Shown: positions 33,735 through 45,427, numbered from the stretch's first letter. The stretch: 64,000 nucleotides of DNA from Lamellibrachia columna (GCA_963662155.1 OY759267.1:33646976-33710975); one strand, 5' to 3'. Notes: generated by a model not told the origin, from the sequence alone. Made by a program: numbers and translations.

Positions 33735-34754
33735 TCGAGTCACTCTTTCTGTTTTTTCTTTCCATACTTTTCTATCGGCTGCCCCCTCTCCATATTTCAT
33801 CTTCCCCCTCTCCATCTTTCATCTTCCCCCGATCTTCTCATATCCTACCTCACGCAGTCCTTCGATCTTATCTGTTCGTTCCCCTTTTCTTGCATCCTTG
33901 ATGTTTTTTCACCTTTTTTTTCCACTCTCTTTACTAGTATGTCTGCATCCATGCTTACCATGTGGCCTGCCCATTTCAACTTGCTTCTCACCAATCTTCC
34001 TGTTGAACTGTTTTGTTGCATCACATATTTCGTCAGGTCGTTCATCTTTCTTTCGTCAACCCTCTTTGTTCGTGTTATTCGACAAAACTAGAACCAACCT
34101 TGCAGCTGCTGTTGTTGTTCTGTCAACGCCACTGTCTCCAGATACAGATTGAGGCATGCTTGTGTAACACAAGCTCTCAGGACTTTCCTTTTCAGCCTTT
34201 TTAAAATGTTTCTGTCCAACATGACTCCCTCTACCTTTCCGAAGCATTCGCTCCCTGTTGTATCCGGCATCGCATTTCTACCTCTGAATGCTCATCCTCA
34301 TTAACCATTCCTCCAAGTTACACAAAGCCATCCACTTGGTTGAACTCCATATCATCCAAACTAATGTTCAAGTCCTCTCTCTGATGTAAAACCCACATCT
34401 CTTCTGTCTTCTCCCGGCTCATTATCCGTCCGTGCTTCTTTAACACCCCCTTCCATTCCTCCAACACTTCCTGTAGTTCTTGATTTGTGTCTGCTATCAT
34501 GGCCAGATCGTTTGCATACATCCCCTTCCTGAGAACATCCTTCATGCTGATCTTCCTGCTGATTAGTGCCACCAACATGATAAAGAGTAAAGGTACATTT
34601 CCTTGCCTCTAACCGATGTTAACTTTAAACTCTTCCGACAACCCATATCCAACCACAACTCTTCTTTTTGTTCTCAGGAACATGACAGTTCTGGGTGTTG
34701 CACGCCATGACACAGAACTGACTAAATACAACCAACTCATTACAAAGTCAGACT
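33735..34754 (-). pseudogene. Non-LTR retrotransposon RT fragment 5
   Basis: Same regions as fragment 2: MYANDLAMIADTNQELQEV (YAND at 34,507-34,518), KHGRIMSREKTEEM, DLNISLDDMEFNQVDGFV and GRLVRSKLKWAGHMVSMDAD. Frame changes are at different places from fragment 2, so both continued to decay independently. It ends at 34,754, where a partial copy of another part of the segment begins. Confidence 0.78.
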
Positions 34755-35197
34755 CACGTCATCCTAATTGTATCGAAACATGCGTGTGGTTCTATTGAGG
34801 ATACGTAATCGTTCTGTTTACAGCTATTTTCTCAACATGGTTACACAAAAAAATAATAGTACGCATCAGTTAGTGTACGTTCAGTGTTCAAAGTGTTTTT
34901 CACTTCACTTCCTAGCACAACTGTTAATTCCAACTCCATCTCGACTTCTCTGGGAAGCACTCAGTCATGCTGCAGTTACTGCTCGAAGACCATTCGTACG
35001 TGTAATCACAACTGCATATAGCCAGGTACTCATTTATACAAACGAATGAGCTGTGGCAACGTTCGGTGAAGCAAATTGCCAAAGCTTCGAAACGGCAGCA
35101 AGACGGTTCAAGCTAGGGTTTTCACAACTGTGAGGCTGACGTTCTATCTGGAACGTTATCACGCCCCATTCGATGGGAGAGAAGGAGAAGGGTCAGA
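34755..35197. repeat. Third copy of a 440-bp part of the segment
   Basis: Matches about 32,028-32,465 (B) and about 11,622-12,055 (A), from CATCCTAATTGTATCGA to GGAGAAGGGTCAGAGAA, with more substitutions than A and B show against each other. It is joined directly to the RT fragment's 5' limit, so a rearrangement has juxtaposed two parts of the segment that are normally about 1.3 kb apart. Confidence 0.85.
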
Positions 35198-36074
35198 GAA
35201 AAATTTGGTATTGGATCACATTTTAAAAGTTGTAGATGCTTGTTAAAATTAATGTTCTTTTCTGAAAGGAATGTAAATTTGTGGCTGAGGATTTGCAGGG
35301 TGTGGAGTTTCCTCCAGTATTCCACCACCAAATTAACAAAACCGGGTAACTACATACATAATTTCTATGCATCAAAGTGTTATTTATGCAATGTGTTAAT
35401 GCTAACTCATTAGGTTTCCCCTTTATACACTAGTATTTAAATATTTATACACAATTTTTTTATGTATCACTTGAATTGGCTTGCTTTTGATACCAGTTGG
35501 CGCTGTAAAAAGATCCCAAACTGAAGCTATTTTATTTTTCTATGCATGATATATGTATGCTTGCGGACATACCGAAAATATATAGATACATAGTCTAATG
35601 TATAGGTCCATTTGGCTGCAGGTTACCAGCCAAGTATTTTGCAGATTTGCAGTAGCCACCATTTGTCATCAACTTACCACACTAAAAGAGGACATTCTAT
35701 TGTCTAGGCCGTCCCTCCAATTCACATGTGCCTGAATGACCAGTAACTCCAGTTGGTACAGACAGTATTAATGTCGAGATATATTCTCCCTCCCATTCAT
35801 ACATACCTTAACCTTATCTCTGTCAGACTAATCACTGGAATGGTGACTGCCTTTTGGAAATGCCTGAGTAACATGGGTGTGAACTATACAGTAATACCTA
35901 CTGTTAAATGAGCACTTAATTGAGAGTTAATTTGGAATTTGTCAGTTAAATAGAATAAAATTACCCCCTTTTGGTGAAGCTAATTTAGCCTTTACCTTTT
36001 CTTGTAAATCAATTAATTAAATTAAATTAATTGAGTTAATTAAATTAACAATTGAAATTAACCCATGACTGTCA
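35198..36074. other. Intergenic, AT-rich
   Basis: No gene seen. At 35,892-35,950 CAGTAATACCTACTGTTAAATG followed by TTAATTTGG-type sequence again looks like a pogo/Tigger-type end. At 36,006-36,060 there is AATTAAATTAAATT-type low complexity. Confidence 0.5.
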
Positions 36075-36470
36075 TGTCCTGTTTCATAGTGACAGGTTAA
36101 TGTCTGTCTTGTCATCGCCTGTCTCATAGCGACATGTTAGTGTTAATTTTGTAATCTCCTGTCTCATGGTGACTAATTAATTTTTTTTTTAAAGGAAATT
36201 ACTTTAGTTATTGCATCTTAGGAACAGTGTTATTATCATCTCCTGACTCATGGTGACATATTTATGTCTGTCTTGTCATCTCCTGTCTCATAGTGACATG
36301 TTTATGTCTGTTATGTCATCTCCTGTCTCATAGTGACAGGTTCGTGTTTGTCTTGTCATCTACTGTCTCATAGTGACATATTAATGTCTGTCTGGTCAAC
36401 TCCTGTCTCATAATGACAGATTAGTGTCTGTCTTTTCATATCCTGTCTCATAGTGACAGGTTCGTGACAT
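36075..36470. repeat. 40-bp minisatellite
   Basis: About nine units of roughly 40 bp with core CCTGTCTCATAGTGACA followed by TGTTTATGTCTGTCTTGTCAT. The array is interrupted near 36,175-36,225 by a T-rich insertion. From 36,471 to about 37,030 nothing further is recognised. Confidence 0.88.
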
Positions 36471-37029
36471 TTCTAAAGGCTCTTTACACCCCAATCTTAC
36501 AGATATGCAACAGTGTCAAAATCAGAATATAATCGTGTTATAACGTTAGAGATCACACGTTCCTAAACTGTAGTCGTTAAAACTCGCGAAACCCAAATCA
36601 TCCCCAACACAACTAAAAATAGTGCATGTATTTAAATTTCAATATACTGTGTATTAGTTATAAATATAAACTAGATACACTTAGCTTAGAATTTCTAATC
36701 CTACCCTGTTTTTATCACATCTTGTACTAAGAAACAGGCCCTTCTTCGGGTGATTTATTGCCACCCCTGTATTTTCATATACCCAGAGTTCCTGAGTCAG
36801 CCGAGGACCACAGACATAACACACATCTAGATTTCCTACTGACTATCTGTCTATGTTCGCACTAGCCCAAACCGTGCACATGCACTTTTAAACAGTTTAG
36901 TACATATTTGATCTAATGTGACTTTAGCCCTCTAAAGGCAAGTTATAGCAAACATCTACTAATACATACTTTCACAAGAAAATTCAAAACCACTTTATTT
37001 TACACCACTCTCGCCTCTGTACCTGTATC

Positions 37030-38945
37030 AAATTGCCACCAACAATGAGGATTCCACAACAACATTCTCAGCCATGCTGACAAGAAACCTGCCACCATTC
37101 CCAACGTTCTCAACCACAAAGAAAAAACAAAATGATGCCAACTAAGCCCTATACCCTATCTCTATTATATATGTGTGGCCTTATAATACAAGCAGGGTAC
37201 ATTCACACAAACCCTGGTCCCACCCCAGATCCCTCTCCAAAATATCCATGTGGCACCTGCAGCCATGAGGTACATGATCACCACCATGCCATACAGTGTG
37301 ATCAATGTGACAGTTCGTACCATACTGCATGTGTCCAAATTAATGACACCACATAAGAACAATTAAAATATCGTAGTGTGCTTTGGTTCTGTTCTTGCTG
37401 TGGATTGCCAAACTATTCTGTGTATCTATTCACCAGCAACATTAATACTCCAAACCCTAACTCAGTCCTTGAGTCACTTCCACACAGCAGTGACTACACA
37501 AATATCTCTGATGATACGAATCCTACATTTGCACCAAATCCAGCTAATACGTCTACTCCTGACCGAGCAAAGATAACAAGTAAACCTAAACTGCTGATAA
37601 ACTGCATTCAGCATCAAGAGCACTAACAAAGTATCCCTATGGCAGGCAACAATAAACTCAACAAACCCTGACATAATCTTTCTAGTTAAAACCAAACTCA
37701 ACTCAAGTATCCCCACATACTATGTGCTCCCCACAAATTCTTAAGCAATCCAAAAATATCGTAACATCCACGGTGGAGGTGTTTTTATAGCACTCCGAAA
37801 TGACATTATAGCAGCCCCCAAGACAAACTAAACACAACCTGTGAAATTATTTGATCAAAAATACACTATGTGCATAAAAAAGCTATATATCTATCTGGCA
37901 TCCTACTACAGACCTCCAAATGACTACACATCTCTAGAAGCCTTACATGAATCTCTCTCCATTCTATACCGTAGCTACAAGATACCCTATCTGTCATTCT
38001 AGCTGGAGATCTAAACCTTCCTGACATTGACTGAGAGAATGTGTGTGCAACAAACCAACAAACAACTGTGAAACATAACAAACTAATTGAAATAGTTGTG
38101 GAATTTGGACTAGTTAATATAGTAAATGAACCCAACCGATTAGATTCCGGAAATATATTAGACCTAGTACTTACATCAAACCCATTCCTTATCTCCACCA
38201 TAAACACAGTGGCTGGCATGAGTGATCATGAAGCCATTCTCAGAAAAAAAAAAACCACCCCACAAAGTATACAACTACAGATCTGCAAACTGGGAATCCC
38301 TTGAAGCGAAATGCACCCAGCTTGCTCAGCAGTACTTTACTCGAAAACCAGATAAACAAGATGTAAACTCAAATTGGGACTTCTTTCATAAACACTACAC
38401 TAACCTGATAGGAGAATCCATCGCTAGCCCCATGACAAAATCTAAACAACACCTACACTGAACCACAAGAAGCATTATTAGCCTACAGAGAAAAAGGGAC
38501 AAAACTCATGCTAAAGCCAAAAAAACATTGGGAAAATTTAAGAAAATTATCCACCAAAGAAGTGACCAAATCCTATAACAGTTACATTAACAACATGGGA
38601 AAAAGTTTGACGACAAATCCAAAACAATGTTGGTCTTTCATCAGACAAAACAAAATAAAACAAAACATCTTGGCATTCCAGTACTAAAAGTAAATAACGA
38701 CTTGAAAACAGCCGACCATGACAAAGCAAATGCTCTCAATGACCTCTTCAAATCAGTTTTTTACAAATGAACAACTTCCTATCCCAACAAAAGGCCCATC
38801 ACCATCTCCCTCAATTCAAACCCTAGAAATCTAAACTCCAACAAAGCGCCAGGGCCATCCGACATTCCTGCAAAAATACTAAAGAAAACTGCTAAAGAGA
38901 TATCCCCCATAATACAGCACATTTTTAGACAGATGTTAAAATAAA
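37030..38945 (+). pseudogene. Truncated CR1-like non-LTR element with PHD finger and 2A-like motif
   Basis: An ORF from 37,132 begins with a hydrophobic stretch (LSLLYMCGLIIQAG), then YIHTNPGP, resembling 2A ribosome-skipping ends (D-x-E-x-NPGP), then a Cys/His finger CGTCSHEVHDHHHAIQCDQC followed by SYHTACVQ, as in PHD-like fingers of CR1-type elements. Frame-broken endonuclease remnants follow (GGGVFIALRNDI, ASYYRPPNDY, GDLNLPDIDW-like, ILDLVLTSNP, GMSDHEA), then a polymerase linker and the RT start (NKAPGPSDIPAKILKK). Sequence stops at about 38,945, before the catalytic RT blocks, so the element is 3'-truncated or rearranged. It has many stops and frame changes. Confidence 0.75.
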
Positions 38946-39353
38946 GTTGCACAACTTGTGTAAAGGAGACTTTGAAATGAGAAGCACTGGTATATTGAAC
39001 AGTTATAGTTATCCAATAACAGAGGTTCTGATACATTCATTCACCAACAGAATGGGTAATTTCATGTGTTGGCTAGCTGATTGGTTGTTTTAATACGTTG
39101 ATGGATAACTTTTTTGAACAACTCATTGATGAATATATTGATTATTGTAATGTTGGATTATTAAACTATTAGAGTTTCTCATCAATTAAATTTCTTGACC
39201 AATTCGTCAGTCAGGTTACCATTGATTTAATATATCAATGGTTAAGTTCCATGGTTAAGTTCCAACATGGTTAAGTTCCAACATAACAGTTTTCTTGATG
39301 TGTTTGTGTGACATGTGGGTTACAGCTGAAGTGTTTGTGTTTGTGTGACAGAT
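38946..39353. other. Intergenic, no feature
   Basis: AT-rich with short direct repeats (ATGGTTAAGTTCC occurs three times in tandem-like fashion at 39,238-39,285). No coding or RNA signal seen. Confidence 0.4.
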
Positions 39354-39950
39354 GTTTCTCAACTGAGTCTGGCTCTTGATGGCATGTTGACTTATACTCC
39401 GTGTGCCAACTGCTACAGGGAAACTGCTACTTCACTGGGTGGGAACACAGGACTGATGAGGAGCCAGCACTCTTTGTTGAAGGCAAGTTGTTAGTCATCA
39501 TAAGGAATACATCAGATTCTCCTACTCTTCAGATGTTTGAGAGAGGATGTGGTGTCTTTCCCCATCATCTGTCACCGTGGTAACAATGCAAGAAAACAGT
39601 GGGAAGTATTCATCTTCCCCAGATATGGCTTACATCCTTCCTGCTTATAATCCTGACAACACTGATGATGTATCACTGAAGTTTGATCCACCTCAACATG
39701 GTAATCTGACGCTGTGCCGCCAAGTAAAGATCATCAACCTCATTGAACAAGACTGCTCACAGCCCTGCGATATAAGGCATCCTCTGTGGAATAAACTCAC
39801 CAAACTAATTTCTGATTCGGTCACTATACTGGAGGTGTCACTGCCAAACACATGTGGTACGGATTTTGCAACATGCAAGCTAGCCTGGGTTGTCACAATG
39901 TTCAAATACAGGCCGTTTGAAGGTTACTTTGGTGAAGATGTCATTAAGGT
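39354..39950 (+). CDS. Unrecognised exon-like ORFs
   Basis: Two overlapping frames are open: GNCYFTGWEHRTDEEPALF then RNTSDSPTLQMFERGCGVF (39,401-39,583), and a longer one containing YILPAYNPDNTDDVSLKF, CRQVKIINLIEQDCSQ and WVVTMFKYRPFEGYFGEDVI, ending at AAG/GTAAGG near 39,950. The second has balanced composition, several Cys and a good donor, so it could be a real exon of about 400 nt. I recognise no family. The exon at 41,352 could follow it in the same gene. Confidence 0.35.
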
Positions 39951-40137
39951 AAGGCACATCTTGAGATGTTATATGAATTCTTCAAAATTGTACAAACTTG
40001 TCAAAAGGTATCGTTACTTGCATTAATGTAATGTTGACCAATCATCAATACTGGACTTTATGTGGTCCGACTAACTGGTTACGGTTTATGCCATCCTGTT
40101 TTATGTAGTACGACTAACTGGTTACAGCCATATATCT

Positions 40138-40765
40138 GCGTGTAGTGTCTCCAGCCATGTGTCTGTGTGTGGTGTCTCCAGCCAAGTGTCTGTGTGTGGT
40201 GTCTCCAGCTATGTATCTTTGTGTGGTGTCTCCAGCCATATGTATGTGTGTGGTGTTTCCAACCATGTGTCTGTCCCAACCATGTGTTAGTGTGTGGTGT
40301 CTCCAACCATATGTTAGTGTGTGGTGTCTCCAGCCATGTGTTAATGTGTGGGGTTTCCAGTTATGTGTCTGTGTGTGGTGTCTCCAGCCATGTGTCTGTG
40401 TGTGGTGTCTCCAACCATGTTTTAATGTGTGGTGTCTCCAGCCATCAGTCTGTGTGAATTGCCTCCAGCCATATATCTCCAGCCTGATATGTGTATGTGT
40501 GTTGTGCCTCCAACCATGTGTCTGTGTGTGGTATCTCCAGTCATCTGTCTTTGCGTGGTGTCTCCAGCCATCTGTCTGTGCGTGGGGTCTCCAGCCATCT
40601 GTCTGTGCGTGGTGTCTCCAGCCATCTGTCTGTGTGTGGTGTCTCCAGCCATCTGTCTGTGTGTGGTGTCTCCAGCCATCTGTCTGTGCGTGGCATCTCC
40701 AGCCATCTGTCTGTGTGTGGTGTCTCCAGCTATATGTATGTGTGTGGTATTTCCAGCCATGTGTC
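40138..40765. repeat. 27-bp minisatellite (~23 copies)
   Basis: The unit is TCTCCAGCCATCTGTCTGTG followed by TGTGGTG, total 27 bp. The period is a multiple of three, which leaves several frames open on both strands for up to about 230 codons (CLQPSVCVW-type and HHTQTDGWR-type repeats). These are by-products of the repeat. From 40,766 to 41,350 nothing is recognised. Confidence 0.93.
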
Positions 40766-41351
40766 AAATATCAGAATAATTGTGCAACAATTCAATTGCG
40801 AATTTTTGCTACCCACTATTACAAAAATGACACATAATATTTTACCTATAGTTGCAGGCGGAAAGGGCAGGGAAATTAACATGGGCAAGATGACCCAAAA
40901 TCTACAATTTTCAAGCTAACTGTTAAAAATGTTCACAGCTTATGGCATGCAATTTTAGGGAGGGAGCTCGAGCCTGGTGAGACCATCAGTATATCATAAT
41001 TTTATGGTTTTGTGAAAGCCCTGTAGCAACTGTGGTAGATTTATACCACCTGCAGACCAAAAACCAGACAAGTCTATTAAAAATAAGACAGTGCCTGATA
41101 TATGAAGCCAAAAGACAGTGGAAATGTGAATGAAAACATCATTAATATTTGTAAAGAATTGTGTCATGAATGTCTGTCTTTACCAACATAAGTATTAGTA
41201 CTTTTATATACCATACAAGAAAATAGATCACAATTGTATTTCTCTCAGCATTATTACCACTATATCTTTGGCGTGTAGTCTCTATGTCAGCAAATATACA
41301 TAATTATTATGAACTTTCTTTTTGCATAAATGATTATTCTACATTCCAGAG

Positions 41352-41625
41352 ATTCAGACAGACATGGTGGTGACATGTGACACAGGGTCACAGTACAGCT
41401 TGGATGATACCTCTGTCGACATTCAACTTGAGCCACCCTGTCTAATGTCTAAACCCAAGAAGACTCCAGGTGATGATGTCCCATTAGCTGAGCCACCATC
41501 GCCCTCTCCCTTCATCTTGTCGTCACCAGTACAGTCATCCAGTGACTAGAAACCATCTGACCTCTCTATTCTGGATGCTGCAGAAGAGACCAATGATGAG
41601 GAGTCCATTGATGAAGAGTTAGTAT
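41352..41625 (+). pseudogene. Unrecognised exon with in-frame stop
   Basis: After an acceptor (ACATTCCAG) the frame reads EIQTDMVVTCDTGSQYSL, IQLEPPCLMSKPKKTPGDD, PLAEPPSPSPFILSSPVQ, then a TAG at 41,547-41,549, then continues in the same frame as KPSDLSILDAAEETNDEES. It is acidic and Ser/Pro-rich, probably disordered. The uninterrupted composition on both sides of the TAG suggests a single nonsense change. Family unknown. Confidence 0.35.
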
Positions 41626-41677
41626 TATTGTGTACATTTTTGGTTTTCCATTCCTCTGAGATTTTCAATACAACATT

Positions 41678-41885
41678 AGTGTGGCACGGTAGTCGTGTGA
41701 TAGAGCGCCGAGCTTTTGGTCGAAGGGACCGGGGTTTGATACCCCCTCCGCCGTTTCATAGCTTGGGCAATTTCGTTTACCCCACTTTGCCTGTGTCTTT
41801 CGGAAGAGACAGTAAAAGCCATTGGTCCCTTCTATCTGGTGTCTATGCCAGGCGAAGTAAAAGATCCCATGCAAATATTATTTAT
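41678..41885 (+). mobile_element. tRNA-derived SINE
   Basis: An A-box-like region (GTGGCACGGTAGTCGTGTGA) and a B-box-like GGGTTTGATACC (41,732-41,743) sit about 50 bp apart as in a tRNA head, with the arm closing CCCCCTCCGCCG. A non-tRNA body follows (CTTTGCCTGTGTCTTTCGGA, TAAAAGCCATTGGTCCC, AGGCGAAGTAAAAGATCCC). This body resembles the conserved tail of SINEs common in molluscs. The acceptor stem does not pair well, so it is not a functional tRNA gene. Confidence 0.7.
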
Positions 41886-41889
41886 TCAC

Positions 41890-42435
41890 CAACCAGCAAA
41901 AGCCATTAGGGGTCAATAATATTGACTCAGCGTAGTTTAATACCATATATTCAAGGACTACCTACGATAGTAATTATCACTAAAATCTACAACTGTAATG
42001 ATGCATTTACATATAACAAATGCATTTATTAAAGTTACTGATAGTTTTGCATAAACTACCTTGCATGGGGCAATTAACTTGAAAAGTTAATTAATTAAAT
42101 TACGATTAAATCAGAAATGTTCCAATTAAATTAACCTCCCAAATTGTCCAATTAAATTAACAATTAACTTTAATTCAATTAACAATTAAATTATTTTTGG
42201 TACAAACCAAACCAGAGTGGCTTGTTCCAGGTAATGAAGCCACTACTGAATACAAATTAACATAGACATGTACAGTTTTTTTTAAAAAGTTTTAGCTTAG
42301 AATATACAGAAAATGTTCTCATACAGAATAACCCATTTTGACATTAACTGGACAAATCTTATAATATTCATATCTCCATACTCCTATTAAATCCTCAAAA
42401 TATTGCAATATGTAATATTTGTAGTATTTTATTTT
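41890..42435. other. AT-rich intergenic, AATTAA low complexity
   Basis: At 42,080-42,200 there are many AATTAA/TTAATT words. No gene. A splice-acceptor-like TTTTCAG at about 42,433-42,439 precedes a short open stretch (VAVILQEELLLKNVLQDVRK) to about 42,515, too short to call. Confidence 0.4.
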
Positions 42436-42899
42436 CAGGTTCTAAGGTTGCAGTAATATTGCAGGAGGAACTGTTACTCAAGAATGTGCTGCAAGATGTC
42501 AGGAAACTCACCAGACCAGGGTTAGGGTTAGGTTTTTTGCAGTCTTGTCAATAATTTTGCGACCAAACACACCAGCTTTGACATAGCCTATATATGGTGA
42601 CATGTTATGCTCTTCCAAAATTATATTTAATTAATTTATATTCGAAAAAAAAAAATTCCATTTGTTTTAGAAGTACAATTTTCTTGAGAACATGTTAAAG
42701 TAAACGAAAATACTAATATTATGAAATGTATCTTTCTATAGGATATGTTGCTAACATCTTCGACCATATTCTGAAAGGATACAGAGATGGGCCCCAATGA
42801 CCACTGGTAGCGGTATCCTAGCTAATGATGGAGATGTTTCAGTTTCAGGCACAACTTTTCACACTTATACTGCATGCACACAATACTTGTGGTGGGAAA

Positions 42900-42990
42900 A
42901 GCGCGTGTCACCTTCTCGTGGTTCCTACTGTGGATCACGACAGCAAACTGCTGTCGTGTGAACTAAGAACAGCGCATACTGACACTATTT
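42900..42990. repeat. Hairpin-bearing dispersed repeat, copy 1
   Basis: Contains a perfect 10-bp stem with a 3-nt loop (CACGACAGCA/TGCTGTCGTG, 42,936-42,958), followed by TGAACTAAGAACAG. A related copy is at 46,520-46,610. From 43,000 to 45,035 no gene is seen apart from short chance ORFs. Confidence 0.55.
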
Positions 42991-45035
42991 TGTCAACTGT
43001 GGATATTGTGTTTGTTTTATAGTGGCTTGGTGGTCAGTGAAGTCATCGGTTGCTGACTCGAGATGGTAGGTACACGGTTTTGTGTCAAAAGGGAGATGTG
43101 GTTGATACCAACTAAATATTAGACTGCCACATCATTCAGCTTGACGTCTTAAATGATGGTGATATGGAGCCTGATTGTTATGAAGGAAACACATATTTGG
43201 CTCGGTTGCATTATTGACGTTTGCAGTCCGACCCATATTTGCTGTTGTGAACAATGATGTGCAGCAGGAACATTGTCATGTCTTCGGAATGGTCTACAAC
43301 TGAGCCTCCTTTGCTGTCTCCGGTATTTCAAAAGGTACTTATTTGACAGCCTAGACAATGTTGGTTAGTGCAACAAGGTAATGAACATAACAAGTTACAC
43401 GCTTCCTCTCATTGTTATCTAATTTTTTCTCCAGTGGGATAGTAGTTTTCTATGTTAAACCCATCAAACCCATAAGAATGTAGAATATTACATTACATAA
43501 CATAGTAGCTGTCGCACCATCATGGGACCACTACTTGAATAAATGTATTCACATGGACAGTACATGTTCTCGCATTTTATATTGCATATGTCCAAATTTG
43601 CTTATTTCATAATTGTATACCTTGTACAGATATACATTTGGCTTTTAGAGTCATTCTTGCAAATAACTGTCTTAAGTTTTCACGTGTTGTGTCATAAACT
43701 GTTGAATAACCACAGCATATTATTTGGTAACAACTTTTTGTTTGTTTCACACATTATATTGGGAGTTTTTAGTTTTACAAAATCAGATAGCTTTAATATA
43801 TGCAATTCACATTATAATCCATTTTGTATAATGGCAATAGTATACATTTCTGACAATCCTTGCTAACTGCTTTTGTAGCAATGGAAATTATTATATTCCT
43901 TGCTTCTCTGCTTCCACATCTGAGCTAGCTCAGTTTCATTATTACAAACACCCCGCGAGGATGGGCGGTCCTAGTAGCGCAATGATCACTTCGAATTGCT
44001 TGACCGTTAACAGCGTGGGAAGGTGGACACGTCGTTATGGTCATTATGTGGAGCGTCCCCGTTATATTATGTAGTGAAAACGGGCAGTTGGGTCTTCATT
44101 GTGCGTTTTGAATTCCAAGTGTGCAGTTGTGTTTTTTACGCTCCCATAGACCCGGCAGTTTCAAATGTTCAAAGTTGATTCGGACCTTCTAACGTGTTTC
44201 TTTGTAATTTCTGCATGAACTGCACCACGAGTTTGTCCAATGTATGCATGCATATTAAATATCCTGACCTTTCGCGAATGGTTGTACTCTATGCATTTGT
44301 TAGTGCTAGCATGCAGAAACTAGTACAGTTTTTATTTTGTTCAATTAGCAACGAAAAATGTCACGGGCATGGCACTGCCAGTCTAGGCAAAGTCAATCGC
44401 CCTACAATGTTTTTCTATCTGGCTGTTGCTACTAGTACGGCGAAGATCTCGCTCGGCCGAAACGTAAGTATTTTCATGAAACGTGAAACCTTACAAAAAC
44501 GCCATAAACAGAGCAATAAACACGTCTTTCGTGTCTGTATGCATTCTTATATGTATATCACTAAAGTTACCTCACAATAACCATGTAAAAGTGTGAAATT
44601 ATTACCTTTTTGTCAGAACGCATGTGCTTGTCAAGGTTTGTATATAACCGGATGTTGTTGGGAGCGAGAATAGCACGCGGGATTTCCATAGATCTATATA
44701 AGGTCACGCTAAGAATTGCCGTCTGCTGGCCATAGAGTTACATCATTAATAATGCCCCTATAAACTACTAACTTACTAACGGGTGTTTTATTTATGTCTG
44801 TGCTTCTGGCCTCATTCTACACGAAATCGCGTTTGATCATGTGACCAAAAGGCAACATCACGTGCACAGTATGGCGGCTAATTGTGAAATGTTTTCTATG
44901 TCACCGATAAAAGTACTCATAAGTAATTATTTGGAGCACATTTCTTCAGTTTCTTGACGCCCAATTGTCGGTGGTATGTCACAGAATACACATGTGAAAC
45001 GGTTAGTGCGTATCGGTTTTAAAACTTAAGTTATT

Positions 45036-45240
45036 AGTTCCGTAGCCAAACGGCTACGGAACTGCCAAAATGGCGCTTTAGCAAATGCACGTCAGGCCTT
45101 TCGCCCCAGAGACGAAGAGCGGGGCGAAAATTTTTGCCTACTGCCAGTCTAACTAGCCTAGACGGGGCAGGTCACTAAGTCAGACAAGTGACTAACTAGT
45201 ATCCTGACTGGGGCTGTCTAGGGGGTCTAGGCTTGTGACC
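45036..45240. repeat. Inverted-repeat-rich, GC-elevated patch
   Basis: A perfect 12-bp stem, AGTTCCGTAGCC/GGCTACGGAACT with loop AAAC, lies at 45,036-45,063. A 9-bp stem, TTTCGCCCC/GGGGCGAAA, lies at 45,099-45,129. Complementary GCCTAGAC...GTCTAGGC and GGTCAC...GTGACC pairs lie in 45,150-45,240. It lies about 190 bases upstream of the Mutator-like ORF and may be a MITE-like piece or element end. Confidence 0.6.
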
Positions 45241-45427
45241 ATGTTGTAATAGTTCCAATACATTTAATTGATGGTGTTTTTACTGCAAAATGTTGTCAAA
45301 GTAGTGTTATTATTCAGATAATTTAGCTGAGGCAAGCTAATTTCACTACCTTTTGATTACTTTTGGCATAACTGAATAATTTATCACACTGTTTACTTTC
45401 CAGGTTCGTCACTACTCGAGTGTCATC

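Larger units (their letters stand above)
27255..34754. repeat. Segmental duplication, copy B
   Basis: Counterpart of copy A. It starts inside the last, partial array unit and runs to the 5' limit of an RT fragment at GTCAGACTC (34,754). Unlike A, it keeps the 173-nt exon open with its donor, keeps the full NRF1-like palindrome, and has the minisatellite collapsed to about one unit. Confidence 0.92.

Noticed and set aside
40114..40837. Long ORFs of 217 and 230 codons on opposite strands
   Set aside because: Both are by-products of the 27-bp minisatellite; they consist only of the 9-residue repeat and have no domain.
41678..41750. Functional tRNA gene
   Set aside because: The A and B boxes are present, but the acceptor stem does not pair and a SINE body follows directly.
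42518..42533. GGGTTAGGGTTAGG as a telomeric or interstitial telomere repeat
   Set aside because: Only about two units, no extension; most likely chance.
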